Of a stretch of DNA of 64,000 nt, positions 32,925 through 44,479 are shown in pieces. The position numbers were made by a program, and so were the translations under genes. The stretch is taken from contig NC_081844.1 of the NCBI RefSeq assembly GCF_963259705.1, forward strand, positions 14,927,715 through 14,991,714. Reading direction: 5' to 3'. This DNA is from Myotis daubentonii. Taxonomy: Eukaryota > Chordata > Mammalia > Chiroptera > Vespertilionidae. Position 1 is the first letter of the stretch. Every line of letters begins with the position of its first letter. Under the pieces are notes generated by a model. It was not told the origin of the DNA. It did not search any database and worked only from the letters and a program-made list of their open reading frames with translations.

Positions 32925-33900
32925 CTAGGGGCCCGGTGCACGAAATTCGTGCACTGGGTGTGTGTGGGGAGGGGAGTGTCCCTCAGCCCAGCCTGCCCCC
33001 TCTCAGATACTGGGAGCCCTCAGGCGTTGACCCCCATCACCCTCCAATCGCCTGATCGGCCCCTTGCCCAGGCCTGACGCCTCCGCCAGAGGTGTCAGGC
33101 TTGGACAGGGGACCCCCATCTCCCCCTGATCACTGGCTCTGGCTCCCGCCCAGGCCTGAGGCCTCTGACCCAGGAATCATGCCTGGGCAGGAGACCCCCA
33201 TCTCCCTCTGATCGCTTGGTCCACCCCCCGCCCAAGCCTGACGCCTCTGACCCAGGCTTCAGGCCTGGGCAAGGGGACCATCATATTCCCCCAACCCCCG
33301 GCTCCACCCCCACCCAGGCCTGATGCCTCGGCCAGAGGAGTTGACCCTCATCACCCTCCGATCACCAATCACCGGATGGGCCCCTTGACCAGGCCTGAGG
33401 CCTCCGGCAGAGGTGTCGGTTGCAGGCTCTGCCCCTGCCCCTGCAGGACACCTCTGGCCTAGGCGTCCGGCCCGGGCAGCGGGGACCTGCAGCTGCAGCG
33501 GCCCCGTGATGGTGGGCTCCGCTTTAGGCCCAGGCAAGGGACCCCTAGCTCCTGGGACTGCCAGCTTCGACCATGCCCAGCTCCCATCACTGGCTCCACC
33601 CCTACTTCCTGCTATCACTGGCCAGGGCGGCAAAGGCGCCTGATCCTCCTATCATGGCTGGGGGGCAGGGCAAAGGCGGCCCCAGGGCCTGGGTTTCCGA
33701 TCACTGTCAGTGGCAGGGGGCTTCTTCCTGCTTTCCCTTTCGCCTCCCTGCATTGTGCCTACATATGCAAATTAACCGCCATCTTGTTGGCAGTTAATTG
33801 CCAATCTTAGTTGGCAGTTAATTTGCATATAGCCCTGATTAGCCAATGAAAAGGGTATCGTCGTACGCCAATTACCATTTTTCTCTTTTATTAGATAGGA
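32925..33900 (-). mobile_element. Helitron, 976 bp, minus strand, with tandem repeats and promoter-like 5' module
   Basis: On the plus strand it begins CTAGGGGCCCGGTGCACGAA (the reversed 3' end with hairpin) and ends TTTTATTAGATAGGA (the reversed TCCTATCTAATAAAA 5' end). Near its 5' end are two octamers (ATGCAAAT at 33765-33772, ATTTGCAT at 33821-33828), a YY1-like CCGCCATCTTG (33776-33786) and CCAAT (33843-33847). The interior holds about five 75-85-bp diverged repeats. Confidence 0.93.
33030..33420. repeat. About five diverged 75-85-bp tandem units inside a Helitron
   Basis: The units share GACCCCCATC(A/T)CCC(C)CTGATC, then CCCAGGCCTGA(C/G)GCCTC(T/C), then CAGGCCTGGGCAGGG. They are more diverged than the minisatellite in the 24.7-kb Helitron. 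Confidence 0.75.
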
Positions 33901-34006
33901 TTATAACCCCAATTATTAGACATCATATAACTTGCTAAGTGACCACCCCAGTAAATCTCATACCCATCTGACTCCATACATGTTTATTAAAATATCATTG
34001 ACTATA

Positions 34007-34138
34007 CCAGAGGCCTGGTGCATGAATTCGTGCACTGGTGGGGTCCCTCGGGCTGGTCTGCACCCTCTTGCAATCCAGGACCCTTTGGGAGATGTTGGAG
34101 AGCCAGTTTTGGCCCGATCCCACAGGCCAGGCCTCTAG
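34007..34138. mobile_element. Helitron remnant bounded by outward-facing 3' ends
   Basis: The left end CCAGAGGCCTGGTGCATGAA is a reversed 3' terminus with its hairpin (CTAG changed to CCAG). The right end CCAGGCCTCTAG is a forward 3' terminus that lacks its hairpin. The interior reads as reversed Helitron sequence, then GGAGAGCCAGTTTTGGCCC in forward orientation. No TC 5' end is present. Confidence 0.75.
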
Positions 34139-34619
34139 TAAAGAAATAAAGTAATAAATAACACAGTAGTGGATTATAACCTGTAGTATTAACATACATG
34201 TCCATATTAATAACAGTAAGTAAATGGATAAATGAATGAATTGGGTAGAAGAGACAAATATGTGCAGAATTCCAGATAATTAACGCAGCCACCCTGCCTT
34301 CACGGGGGGAGCACGGCTCCCCACTTCCTACACATGAGCCACGTGTGAGCTGCTTTCTTCTTCCTTCCAAAACGTGCAGCGTGGACAGAGGGGAAAGGAG
34401 AGACTGTGCGGCGGGGAAACGTGACAAACACTGCTTCATGCACATGATCAAGGTCACATCAGCAGCCACAAACCATGTTCATAAAATGTACCCTGAATAT
34501 GACACTAGGAACATGGCACTTCACCGTCTCTCCAACCCTATAATTGCAATCTTATGAGGAAAATATCAAACAAAATTCAGCAGAAGTGCTTCCTACCACA
34601 CACCTGGTCAATACTCCTC

Positions 34620-34970
34620 ACACTGTCAGGGCCAAGAACAAGGAAAGTTGGAGAAGCTCCCAGCCCAGATGAGCCTAAGGAACCTTGAGAACTAAATGTA
34701 AGGTAATGGCCTGGATGGGATTCTGGAACAGAACAAAGACCTCAGGTAAATACAAAGGAAATTTCTTAAAAAGTGACTTCAGTTAATAATCGATCAACAT
34801 TGGTTAACTATGGTAGCAAATACATGATAGTAATATATCATAGATGTTGATAATAGGGAAACTGATTTGGGGGTGTCTGAGAACTCTCTATACTATCTTC
34901 TCAATTTTTCTGAAAATATAAAACTGTTCCAAAAATTAAAGTCTATTTAAAAATATACAGTATAAAACAC
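34620..34970 (+). repeat. Old L1 3' UTR fragment
   Basis: CTGGATGGGATTCTGGAACAG ... GGGGGTGTCTGAGAACTCTC ... AATTTTTCTGAAAATATAAA plus AAATTAAAGTCTATTTAAAA fits an old L1M 3' end. It is diverged. Confidence 0.6.
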
Positions 34971-35087
34971 AACAAATATTTATTGGGTACATGAATGACA
35001 GTACTTAAAATCGAGGCAATTATACTCCATGGAAAGATAAGACATCACACGTGTAATATCAGTAGCATAAGGATGTCTGATCAGGGT

Positions 35088-35330
35088 GTCAAGTAAGATA
35101 ATACAAGTTTACATGTATTATCTCATTTAATGCTCAGAATAGCCTCCTGAGGGAATGCTATTATTATTATTACCATTACAATTATTTCCATTTTACAGAT
35201 AAGGAAGCGGAGGCTCAGAGAGGATAAGTAACTGGTCAAATCATACAGATAAAAATGGCAGAGCCCGGATGTGAACTCAGCCACACTTTTGACAAAGCTG
35301 GGCACTTAATTACTTTGTGTGATATCATAA
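35088..35330 (-). repeat. MIR SINE, minus strand
   Basis: TATTATCTCATTTAATGCTC ... CATTTTACAGATAAGGAAGC ... GGCAGAGCCCGGATGTGAAC is the reverse complement of MIR, including its tRNA B-box region. It is well preserved for its age. Confidence 0.85.
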
Positions 35331-35622
35331 AGGAGTAATAATGGCAAGTAAAAGCTGTTCTCTGGCGGGTCAGGCAGTTTTTACAGCAGCCTAGGGATTG
35401 GAGCTGCTCTGAAGGTTGGGGAGGACCAGAATAAGTGGAGAGGTAGAAGGAGAGCTTTGAAAGTAGAAAGAAATTGTAAGTGAAACCTAGAAGGTTGGTA
35501 TGGCCAAGGCCTCCAGCGTGCAGAGGCGCCTTACCCCGGCCTCCTGTAAGTGGACCTCTCCTCCACTCTGCTGGGTCTTGTCCAATTCAGAGCTGGCAGC
35601 CTGTGTCAACAGTAATGCTCAT

Positions 35623-35838
35623 GCCTGGCCAGTGTTGCTCAGTGGTTGAGTGTCAACCCATGAACCAAAAGGTCACGGTTGGAGTCCCTGTCAGGGCACA
35701 TGCCAGGGTTGCAGGCTCAATCCCTGGTAGGAGGTGTGCAGGAGGCAGCTTTCTCTCTCACTGATGTTTCTATCTCTCTATTCCTTTCCCTTCCTCTCTC
35801 TCAAAAACAAATCAATAAAAACATTTTAAAAAAACAAA
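35623..35838 (+). repeat. Ves-type SINE
   Basis: The head GCCTGGCCAGTGTTGCTCAG and the end CAAATCAATAAAAACATTTT belong to the CAGTGGTTGAGTGTCAACCC subfamily. The target duplication is not clear. Confidence 0.87.
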
Positions 35839-35999
35839 AGTGACACTCACAGTGTGGAAAGACGTGATTCCCACTCACAAACCCACAAATACTTCCAAGA
35901 AAGCAAGGTAAACAAAACATAGCAACTGGAATTCCCTGAGGGGTGTCCTTAAAGTGGTGACACAGGACGCGCTGCTCTGACAGACTGAGTGGCGAGAGC

Positions 36000-38186
36000 G
36001 GAGACTCCCTCCCATCCTGGGTTCCTCTGAGCTGGTAATGCCCTTGGATCAGATGGGGTCTTCAGTCTCCATCCGTGCCTTTGAGAACTGGCTCTTTCTC
36101 TACTATATTAGGCCCCCCAAGTTCTCCCCCTGACCCCAGGCTGTGCCACTCAAATTCTGATCCTGGATTCTGTCTCTTCATGAAAGAAACAATTTCCTAT
36201 TTGCCTGCCTGCAATTTAGATAGCCAGGGTTCCTATCTAGTCCTGAGAGCAGTCCAAAGGGTCTTTACCGGGAAACACTCTCTGCTTAGTTCCTGTTGTT
36301 CTGTAAAGTAGATATTTCCATGAAGTCAGGTGGTCTTTCCCCGACGGCTCACCAAAGTGCCATTCTACTGCCCGTCAACACTCTTCCTCAGCTTGGGGCC
36401 TCCGCAAAGTCAGAGAGGTTGGTCTTCAGTTCTGCTTCTGGTCACTAACACGTTGGAATGGCCCCTGCTCTCCTATCGCCCTGGTGGCCCCGAGACCCGC
36501 CCACAGGGACCTGCTCAAGCAGCCCCACAAGCCAGACTTTCACCAGCACCAGCTCCTCCACGATCCTTCCTGTGGGTTTATTCCCCTCCTGTGGGTTTAT
36601 TCCCGGGCGGGCGGAGAGGCACTGCTGGGCGAATCCTCTCCTAGATGGCAGGCTGGTCCACGCCAGCTCTGTAGTCCTGGTAGCCTTTGTATGCGCGAGG
36701 GAGCATGTGGGAAGGGCTATTCATAGAGATGAGGGTTCCTGAGCACTTGAGTCCCATTGACTGCCAGGAGGGGCACTGCTGGGAAGGACAAAAAGACAAT
36801 GCCCTGCAGTTGCGAAAAGTTAACTAGTAGCTGTAAATAACCAAATAACCGAATGGGACAGCATTGCTTTTCTCTTGTAAATAGTATTGTCAGGGAATGC
36901 AGCGGGTGGTCTCTCAAATCATTGTCATTGTTGTGATCCTATGATTTACGGATGGACTTGCATTCATTCACTGAGCAAACATAGATTAATACCTACCATA
37001 AATTGTGTGCTATGTTAGGCATTTGATTGGCATTAATTTATCTGTGACGTTTTAACAGATTGGAGCTAGGGGTGCAGCCCAAAGCCGCAGAACAGAACAG
37101 AGTTAACCAGCCCACAGGAGGAGGAACCTGCTTTGCTCTTGTTCATTCAGGCTTCCAGCCCGAGGAGCCACTCAGGAAGAGCCAGGAGGTTCTCGAAACA
37201 CAAATATCTGCCCTAGTTGAAGAGTCCTTAAGGGACCCTGAGTGTTTGGGAAGGCAAACCCAGCAATCATCTCCGACTCTGTCCCTGAGCCACGACAAAG
37301 CAGAAGTAGAACCTAGGAGTGTTGGGCTCCCAGGAAACGTTACATTTGCAAAGCCCCGGTCTCCCATTGACCCAGAGACTGCCAACACCCCCTTCTCCGC
37401 CTCCCCAGCCCTATCAGAGTGAAGTAGCCAAGTGCCGACAATGCAATGCCATCCCTGGCAAAGGACCTTGGCAGGGAGGTGCTCCGCCTTCAACACACTT
37501 GTGTCCCCTTTTAATTACCGTGTTTGTCAAGAGCCCTCAGCTCCCACGCACCCAAGTCCTTATAATGCCGGACTGTTCTCCGCTACCCTGGGCAGCAACA
37601 GAGTAATAAACACAACTGCTAACCTCAGCTCCTCAGGAGAGCCAGGGTTCCAGCCGCAACTGTTATTGTCTTGCTATTTCCAAACCAGCGCCCGCTGCTG
37701 TGGGTCAAGGCGAGAGGCTCTCTGCTGCCCTCTTCTCCTCAAAGAAGTAATTTTCCAGGACAGGAAAGGGCTGCCAGGGAACTTCCCGGGGGAAGCGCGG
37801 TTCTCCGTGGTTCGCATCTAGTTTCCTCTGCTACTCCAAGCAAAACACAATCCCCGAAAGGGGAAACCAAGGGAATGCTGGCTCCGACACTGACTCTCCT
37901 GGGAGATCTTAGCTCAGATGCACCCATGGTCCCTCGGGCAGACGCTGGGTGTCTACATTGGATGGGGACCACTGGTGCTTGATTTGGGATTCTCTGGAAT
38001 AGAAAGGAAAGGGGGATTCGAGAAACAAACATCGTGGAGGTTTATAGTCTGTTTGCTGAAACACAAATATTCCCATAACTCTTGCTTTTCCTTCAGGGAA
38101 AATGCCAACACAGAAACCCCCAGATCTAGAAGAACAAGAGAAACCCAGAGCCTCGGGCTCTAGAAGGGAAGGGCTCCTCCTCCACT
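36000..38186. other. Unique DNA, no supported gene
   Basis: No young transposon is seen. A 19-bp near-perfect tandem duplication (TCCTGTGGGTTTATTCCC) lies at 36568-36605, and an L2-like scrap at about 36,960-37,030. Overlapping open frames of 80-129 codons occur in GC-rich parts but show no recognisable protein or splice pattern. Confidence 0.45.
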
Positions 38187-38194
38187 CTCTAGTT

Positions 38195-38429
38195 CAGTGA
38201 TGGCGAACCTTTTGAGCTCGGCGTGTCAGCATTTTGAAAAACCCTAACTTAACTCTGGTGCCGTGTCACATATAGAAATTTTTTGATATTTGCAACCATA
38301 GTAAAACAAAGACTTATATTTTTGATATTTATTTGATATATTTAAATGCCATTTAATAAAGAAAAATCAACCCAAAAAATGAGTTCGCATGTCACCTCTG
38401 ACACGCGTGTCATAGGTTCGCCATCACTG
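38195..38429 (-). mobile_element. Non-autonomous hAT DNA transposon, 235 bp, perfect 8-bp duplication
   Basis: The ends are CAGTGATGGCGAACCT and GGTTCGCCATCACTG, inverted relative to the copy at 14641. CTCTAGTT flanks it exactly at 38187-38194 and 38430-38437. No transposase is present. Confidence 0.96.
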
Positions 38430-38439
38430 CTCTAGTTTC

Positions 38440-39800
38440 TTCTCGGGAAGGTCCTACAGAGATAAGTCATCACCATGGCAACCAGTTACATAGCTGGTCT
38501 TCAAACGCACTCTGTTAGTGCCAGGTTGCTAGAACCCCTTTCCAGACTCTCAGTGCAGCAGCCAAGGTAATGTTGCCACGTGAGTGCTTCGTGGAGACGG
38601 TTTCTTTGTACTGATCTTGCCACGCACGGGAGTGCAGGACTCATGACAACAATTTCAGAGATGAGTTCTGTCCTGGACCCGGGTTTGAGGTCCTACTCTC
38701 TTCTCTTAAGTCCTTCAGCTAACACCTGTTCACCTGCAAGGGCAGGGTTTCAACTCCGGCACAAGTGTCTACCAAACTTCCTGTCTACAGCAACAGAAAC
38801 CCAAACCCGGGGCTGTGCTTTTCTGACCTTTGAAGAAATTAATATAAACAATGAGGGTCGACCTTTTTAAGGCACCAATTCCTTGTCTGATGTTAATGAT
38901 TGGAATCTGTAAGGTGATTTTATATTTTTTAATTGTCTTCTTATAAATTATCGTTCTTAAAGTCTCCCAATATCTGTGAAGAAGCTAGAATAGACATAAC
39001 TAATAATATGTTATTACTGGCATCATCTTTATTGTCTCCATTTAACGGAGGCAAACGGAGGCTCACGGAGCTGGGTTGTGGGCAGGGTTCCACAAGGAGT
39101 AGGGTTGAGGCCAGGACCAAGCCTGAGTTTTTGAATCTTATTCTATCAAATAACTAAAGACAGAGCAGGCGCCAACCCGCGTCTTTGAGGAAAATGGAAC
39201 TGAAACTTGATGACAAGTGTCTTCCTGCTCCTTCTCTGAGGGCCCGCTTTTCTTTCCCAAGAGTGGACCCCGGGCCGCCTGTCTGTCAGGCCATTTCGTT
39301 CCCTTTGCATGTCTGTAAATGTACCCACTTTTACAGTCAGGAAAACGCTGCCTGCGCCAGCCAACAAGGCTAAAGCCAGAGCTTCTACTCAGGGACGTTC
39401 TTCAGCAAATGGCACTTGTCCTCTCGCCACGGACATCCTGCCCCGAGAGCCCACACAGGGAAGAACTCAGCGAAGTGAGTGGATTGTTTCCTTTGGCAAA
39501 GGAGAGGAAATGACAAACGGCCGGACCTCTCTCTATGTGTTCTGATGAACAGGTGACTTACTGCTGTATTTACCTAATAAAATCTTTCTCCAGGTGAACA
39601 CACTGAGATGGAGTGTTTTATTTGCATGTCAGACCCGGGGAATTAAAAGGATAAGCCCCAGTACATATAAACCCCTTTTCAAAGACACAGGAAAGGAGGA
39701 CTTTAAGTAGAATGAGAACAAGTCCAAACTGAGAGGTTATTCTGAATGGTATGTTATTGGCTCAAACCACGAGTTTGAACCTATAAACTGCATAGAACGT
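38440..39800. other. Mostly unique DNA
   Basis: A MIR-like minus fragment lies at about 39,005-39,070 (CATCTTTATTGTCTCCATTT ... GGAGGCTCACGGAGC). Nothing else is recognised and no exon is supported. Confidence 0.45.
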
Positions 39801-40083
39801 GCTCTTGTCGCCCTAGCCGGTTTGGCTCAGTGGATAGCGTGTCAGTACTCGGACTGAAGGGTCCTGGGTTTGATTTCCGTCAAGGCCATGTACCTTGGCT
39901 GCCGGTTTCATCATCGGCCCTGGTCAGGGCACATGAGGGAGGCAATCTATCGATGTGTTCCTCTTGCATCCATGTTTCTCTGTGTCTCTATCCCTCCTCC
40001 TTCCTTCTACTCTCTCTAAAAATCAATCAGAAAACATCCTCAAGTGAGGATTAGCAACAACAACAACAAAAATTGCTCTTGTC
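39800..40083 (+). repeat. Ves SINE with 10-bp target duplication
   Basis: The head GCCCTAGCCGGTTTGGCTCA and the end ATCAATCAGAAAACATCCTC lead into (AAC)n. TGCTCTTGTC flanks it at 39800-39809 and 40074-40083. Confidence 0.94.
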
Positions 40084-41795
40084 ATTTCTGTCGGGACTCG
40101 CCCCTCTGCGACGGCCTCATTTGCAATGAGAGAGAAGAAGGAATCGGGCCTGGAGGCTTCAGGGAGATATTTTGGGGCTGGACGGTAAGATTAAAGGAGA
40201 GAAGGACTCGAAGAAAGGACACCTGGTGGGAGGCGATGGCAATGATCTCCACTGAGACAGTGCGACTACGGAGAGGGAATGGGATGAAGAAATGAAAGCA
40301 GAATTTCCAAGGAAAAATCAACTTAGTAACTCAGCAATGTGGGTAACAGGCAACAGCCTCTAGACTCAAAAGCAGCAGCAAGGTTTCTCTTGAAATAAAT
40401 ATATTTGGGGAAGATTTAAAAGTTTGATTTGGGACATATTGCGCCGGAAGAGGCACTGGGATGTCCCAGACCTCCAGTGAGCAGTTAGGGAATCCTACAT
40501 CTTCCAGGGAGGGCTGGAGCCAGCACTTGGCATCCTGCACCTTGAAGCATGAAAGTGGATTAGGCTGCAGAAGAACAAAATATGCTCTTAACTAACATGA
40601 GCGAGATACATTTTATGTCCTAAGCACTGTGCTTAACACTTTGGAAAAATCCTTTGATTTCATCATCACAACTCCATTAGGTAGAGAGAGTGCTAGTTCT
40701 TACAATTTTCCAGAGTCACTCAGTAGACAAGCAAATAGTGCAACCAGGATTAGAAACCAATTTCTCTGACTCCAAAATCGTAGCCTAAATACAAGAGAAG
40801 ATGAACTGGCTGGCTGGTGTCGACCAAGGAAATGATGGAGGTTAGATTGTCTGCCCCAGCTACAAGGAGAGACTTGTAGGAGATTTGTGGGAGACTGCTA
40901 AGGCCAAGAAGATGGGGGGGGGGGGGGTGGTCAGGCAGAGCCTTCCACACCTGGCTTGAGCCTCTCCGCAGAGCTGGTGCCAGCTGGGTTCCTTTTGCTA
41001 AGAATGCATGCCCAAGTGAGAGGGGTGGACCCATTGAATCAAGGTCATCCTGCTCCCCTCTGTTTATTCTCTCTCTTAGCCACTTCCTGAGCAAACTTGC
41101 TTAGCTTACCTAATCCGGTCCTGTGCACTTTGGAGCCAATCAGCCCCCTCCCCCAAGGCCCTAGAAGCTTCCTCTCTGCTCCCCCAGATGGTTCTGCTGA
41201 TGAGCCAGCCTCCTGGTTTCTGCTCTGAATCGTGTTTTTCTTCAGTGGGTAAACCGAGGCAGCGGAGTGTGGCCTGCGAGTCAACAAGATGGTGTCTTGG
41301 ACGAGATCCAAGCCAAGCCTCGCACAGGTGTGAGGTGGGGTAAATGCGCCTTTCTTCATCTCCCCTTTTTGGCCTTTTCCCAAATTCCCTCAGGTTCATG
41401 CTTTTGAGCTCATTTATTTGAGGGAGGGGTTCAGATACCTCATGCCCACTTCTTCCTTTATAATCCCTTTTGCAAAACTCTCCCTCAGGAAAAGATATGG
41501 TAAACTCATGTACTTGAACATATAAATGACTGACAATGGCTGTACTAGTATATATTAGCTCTACCAGGTGTCTAACGCAACACAAAGCTATTCGATTTGT
41601 GCCAAAGCTCCAGGTATAAATATCTGAAAGTCAACTCAAGGAGGAACATTAAAGAAGAAAAATCAGGCAACTTTCAAAATATAGTGTACCGGGGTAGATA
41701 GCTTATACTTATCAGGTCCCTCACAGTAATTTCAAATTTTTGCTTTAGAAAAAAAATACTAATTGTTACAATCAAAACATAGCAATTGTTACAAT
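40084..41795. other. Mostly unique DNA with a MIR fragment
   Basis: A minus-strand MIR piece lies at about 40,610-40,760 (AAGCACTGTGCTTAACACTT ... GCAACCAGGATTAGAAACC). A run of 14 G lies near 40,914-40,927, and a 21-bp near repeat (AATTGTTACAATCAAAACAT) at 41761 and 41784. No gene is recognised. Confidence 0.5.
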
Positions 41796-42165
41796 CAAAA
41801 CATATAAGCCAGTCAGTGAAAGATAAATACCACCCATTTGTGGAATATAAAGAACATTATAAACTGATGAACAAAAATAGATACAGAGGCAAAGAAGCAT
41901 CGAACAGACTGTCAAACTACAGTGGGAAGGCAGGGGCGGGTTCGGCGGGGGGGGGGGCGGGTGGATAAGAGATCAATCGAAGAACTTGTATGCATGCATA
42001 TAAGGATAACCAATGGACACAAGACACTGGGGGAGCGGAGGGGGGGGGGGCGGTGAGGGCATGTGCCAGAGGGTAGAGGAGGGGGGGGGAGGTCAATGGG
42101 GAAAAAAGGAGACATATGCACTACTATTTGTAATACTTTAAACAATAAAATAAAATTTAAAAAAA
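41796..42165 (+). mobile_element. Truncated bat L1 3' end
   Basis: GCCAGTCAGTGAAAGATAAA ... TTTGTGGAATATAAAGAACA leads into a G-rich 3' UTR with several G runs (41,948-41,956; 42,041-42,051; 42,082-42,090). It ends TTTAAACAATAAAATAAAAT plus an A tail. It is truncated at its 5' end. Confidence 0.82.
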
Positions 42166-42934
42166 TCTAATCATCCATCACTTCAGTCAGCATCAAGTTT
42201 TATCATGTAGGCAATTTATATTTGCTAAAAAATATGAAGCAGAGAACTGACTCCGTAAAAGCAGTGCTGTGAGAACACTCTGGAAGAAAGCATGGGCCCC
42301 GACTTCTAACTTACCTTGTGGTTTGGAAGAGAAGACTGACATGAAAGCAATTAGCAATAAATATTATGGAGGGGAGCGTCTCTCTTCCCGTGGCCAGGGC
42401 CCAGAGAGAGAACTCGGGGGTTGATGAATTCCTGTGTAGAACACGACGAGGATTTAGGGAAAAATGAATAAAACAAGACTGAGACAGAAATAGAGGAAAA
42501 GCTGGGCCTGGGAGTGGTGTCTGCCCTCTGATAGATGAACAGAGCCCAGAGCCAGTGCAGCAACTTTTATTTATAGCCAAATATCAGAAAGTTTTACTAA
42601 GGGTAAATAAAAGGGGGATTGTGTGCATTCTTGTCACCTCCGGGTGGGCCTGAATCGCATTCATTCCTGGTGCTTGACCAGATTTACATAATAAAAGCCC
42701 ATTCCTCTGGCACCTGGGCTTTGAGGAGTCAACTGAGGCTTCTCACCTCCTGGATAAGGCTGAGCCTAGTGCACCAGCTTTCAGGTGCAGTCACACGTGG
42801 GCCATTTGGGGTCCCGGAATGCCACTTTCATCCTGAGTGGTGTTTGGGGTTGCTACCTCTGAAAGGCCAAGAGCCTTTGGGAACAATATGAAGAAGTGAC
42901 AGGCGCTCCCTGAAGACCCGTGAAGGGATGTGTC

Positions 42935-43116
42935 AGAAGAAAATAAATGGCCCAGCCGGTGTGGCTCGGTTGCTTGAGCATCTGTCCCATCTACCAAAAG
43001 GTCGCCCATCTCATTCCCCACCAGGGCACATGCCTGGGTTGTGGGCTCGATCCCCAGTAGGGGGCATGCAGGAGGTAGCCCATTGATGCTTCTCTGTCAT
43101 CCATGTTTCTTTCTCT

Positions 43117-43176
<60 letters not shown>

Positions 43177-43214
43177 TTCTCTCCAAAACATTTTTTTTCA
43201 AAAGAAGAAAATAC
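42935..43214 (+). repeat. Ves-type SINE with long (CT)n and 11-bp target duplication
   Basis: The head GGCCCAGCCGGTGTGGCTCG and body are followed by a CT microsatellite (about 43,125-43,173). AGAAGAAAATA flanks it at 42935-42945 and 43204-43214. Confidence 0.93.
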
Positions 43215-43626
43215 ATTTCTCATTAGAAATACCACCACAAAGGAGCACAGATATTCGGCTGTGACTGTTACCTTCAGGAAGGCATTCATCCTTCTTGCTT
43301 CTGCTCTCTTGATCCCTAAACTGGACTCAGGAGACTCATTTATTTCTAAAGCCCCCCTGGGGTCAGGACGATCCCCTTGATGATGCATCCACACAGGGCG
43401 GCCATAGTTCTGAGAGGCCTTGCCAAGACACAGAACCTCCGGCAATCCATAGGGGACGGCCCAGTGGAGCCAGGAAAAGAGCTGTCCCAGAAAAGGAGCT
43501 CCGGGAAGGGACTCTCCTGGGCGGCAGATCAACCCTCTCTTTTTAGTTCCGGACCCACCCAAAATGCATTACACATCACACCTGTGGTTACAAAGGAACT
43601 GTGACTACTATTTTAAAAAAGCATAT

Positions 43627-43875
43627 GTCCTAACCTGTTTGCTCAGTGGATAGAGCGTCAGCCCTGGTACTGAAGGGTCCCAGGTTGATTCCAGTCAAGG
43701 GCACGTACCTTGGTTGCAGGCTCAATCCTCAGCCCAGGCCGGAGTGCGAGTGGGAGGCAACCAATCAATGTGTCTCTCTCACATCGATGTTTCTCTCTGT
43801 GTCTCTCCCTCTCCCTTCCACTCTCACTAAAAATCAATGGAAAACTATCCTCCGGTGAGGATTAACCAAAAAGAA
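43627..43875 (+). repeat. Ves SINE
   Basis: GTCCTAACCTGTTTGCTCAG ... CACATCGATGTTTCTCTCTG ... AAAATCAATGGAAAACTATC ... GGTGAGGATTAACC is a complete Ves element, with no clear target duplication. Confidence 0.9.
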
Positions 43876-43989
43876 ATAGCACAAAGCTACTATGATTCAT
43901 TCATGTATATGAGTTCTTGTGTGTTTGTTAAAAGTTTCAATCAGCATAATCCTTAGATAAACCTCATGATGTGACACCACCAGTGTAAA

Positions 43990-44150
43990 TGGAATATTTG
44001 TTCAAGGGGAGGCAGTGCGGGCAGAGAAGCAGATTCGCCCTGGAAGACCCGGGGTTCAGGTGTTAGCTCGAAGGGAACTGTAGACTAGTTGACGTCTGAG
44101 GCCTCACCTGTACATGGGAAAGCCTCGCTGGATGACCCCTCTAACTTTGT
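43990..44150 (+). repeat. MIR-like SINE
   Basis: AGCAGATTCGCCCTGGAAGAC...GGGTTCAGGTGTTAGC followed by GTCTGAGGCCTCACCTGTACA matches the order of the MIR head and core. Confidence 0.5.
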
Positions 44151-44302
44151 GTGCGAGAATGTTTGAGACGTGAGCTTTATAACCACATCAGGCATTACCT
44201 TGCATTTTCTTTCTTTTTTGAGTGTCTTGGTTTAACCAATAGTTTGAAAACACACTGTGGACAGAGATCCTGCATGTCACTCCTTTCCAAACCCACTGAG
44301 GC

Positions 44303-44477
44303 CTAACCAGGGCAAGGGAGACACAATGATTGATTGGCTGCCTCTCACATGCACTCAGATCAGGGGTGGGGATTGAACCTGCAACCCAGTTACATGGGAA
44401 TTGAACCAGCAACCCTGGAAATGGAACCACAGGGGCACATGCTGGTGCTTTAACCACTGAGCACACCAGCCAGGGCA
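44303..44477 (-). repeat. Diverged Ves-type SINE, minus strand
   Basis: Reverse reading gives CCCTGGCTGGTGTGCTCAGT at its head and ends near CTCTCACATG..CACAATGATTGATTGGC. An internal near-duplication (GGGATTGAACCTGCAACCC and GGAATTGAACCAGCAACCC) repeats the B-box region. Confidence 0.75.
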
Positions 44478-44479
44478 CC

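Larger units (their letters stand above)
32850..34200 (-). repeat. Old L1 3'-end fragments, minus strand, split by two Helitrons
   Basis: TTTTTCAATTACAGTTGACA ... CAATATTATATTAGTTTTAT (32,877-32,918) and GTGACCACCCCAGTAAATCTC ... TTAAAATATCATTGACTATA (33,938-34,006) read as a reverse L1 3' UTR. Helitrons lie between and after them. Confidence 0.6.
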
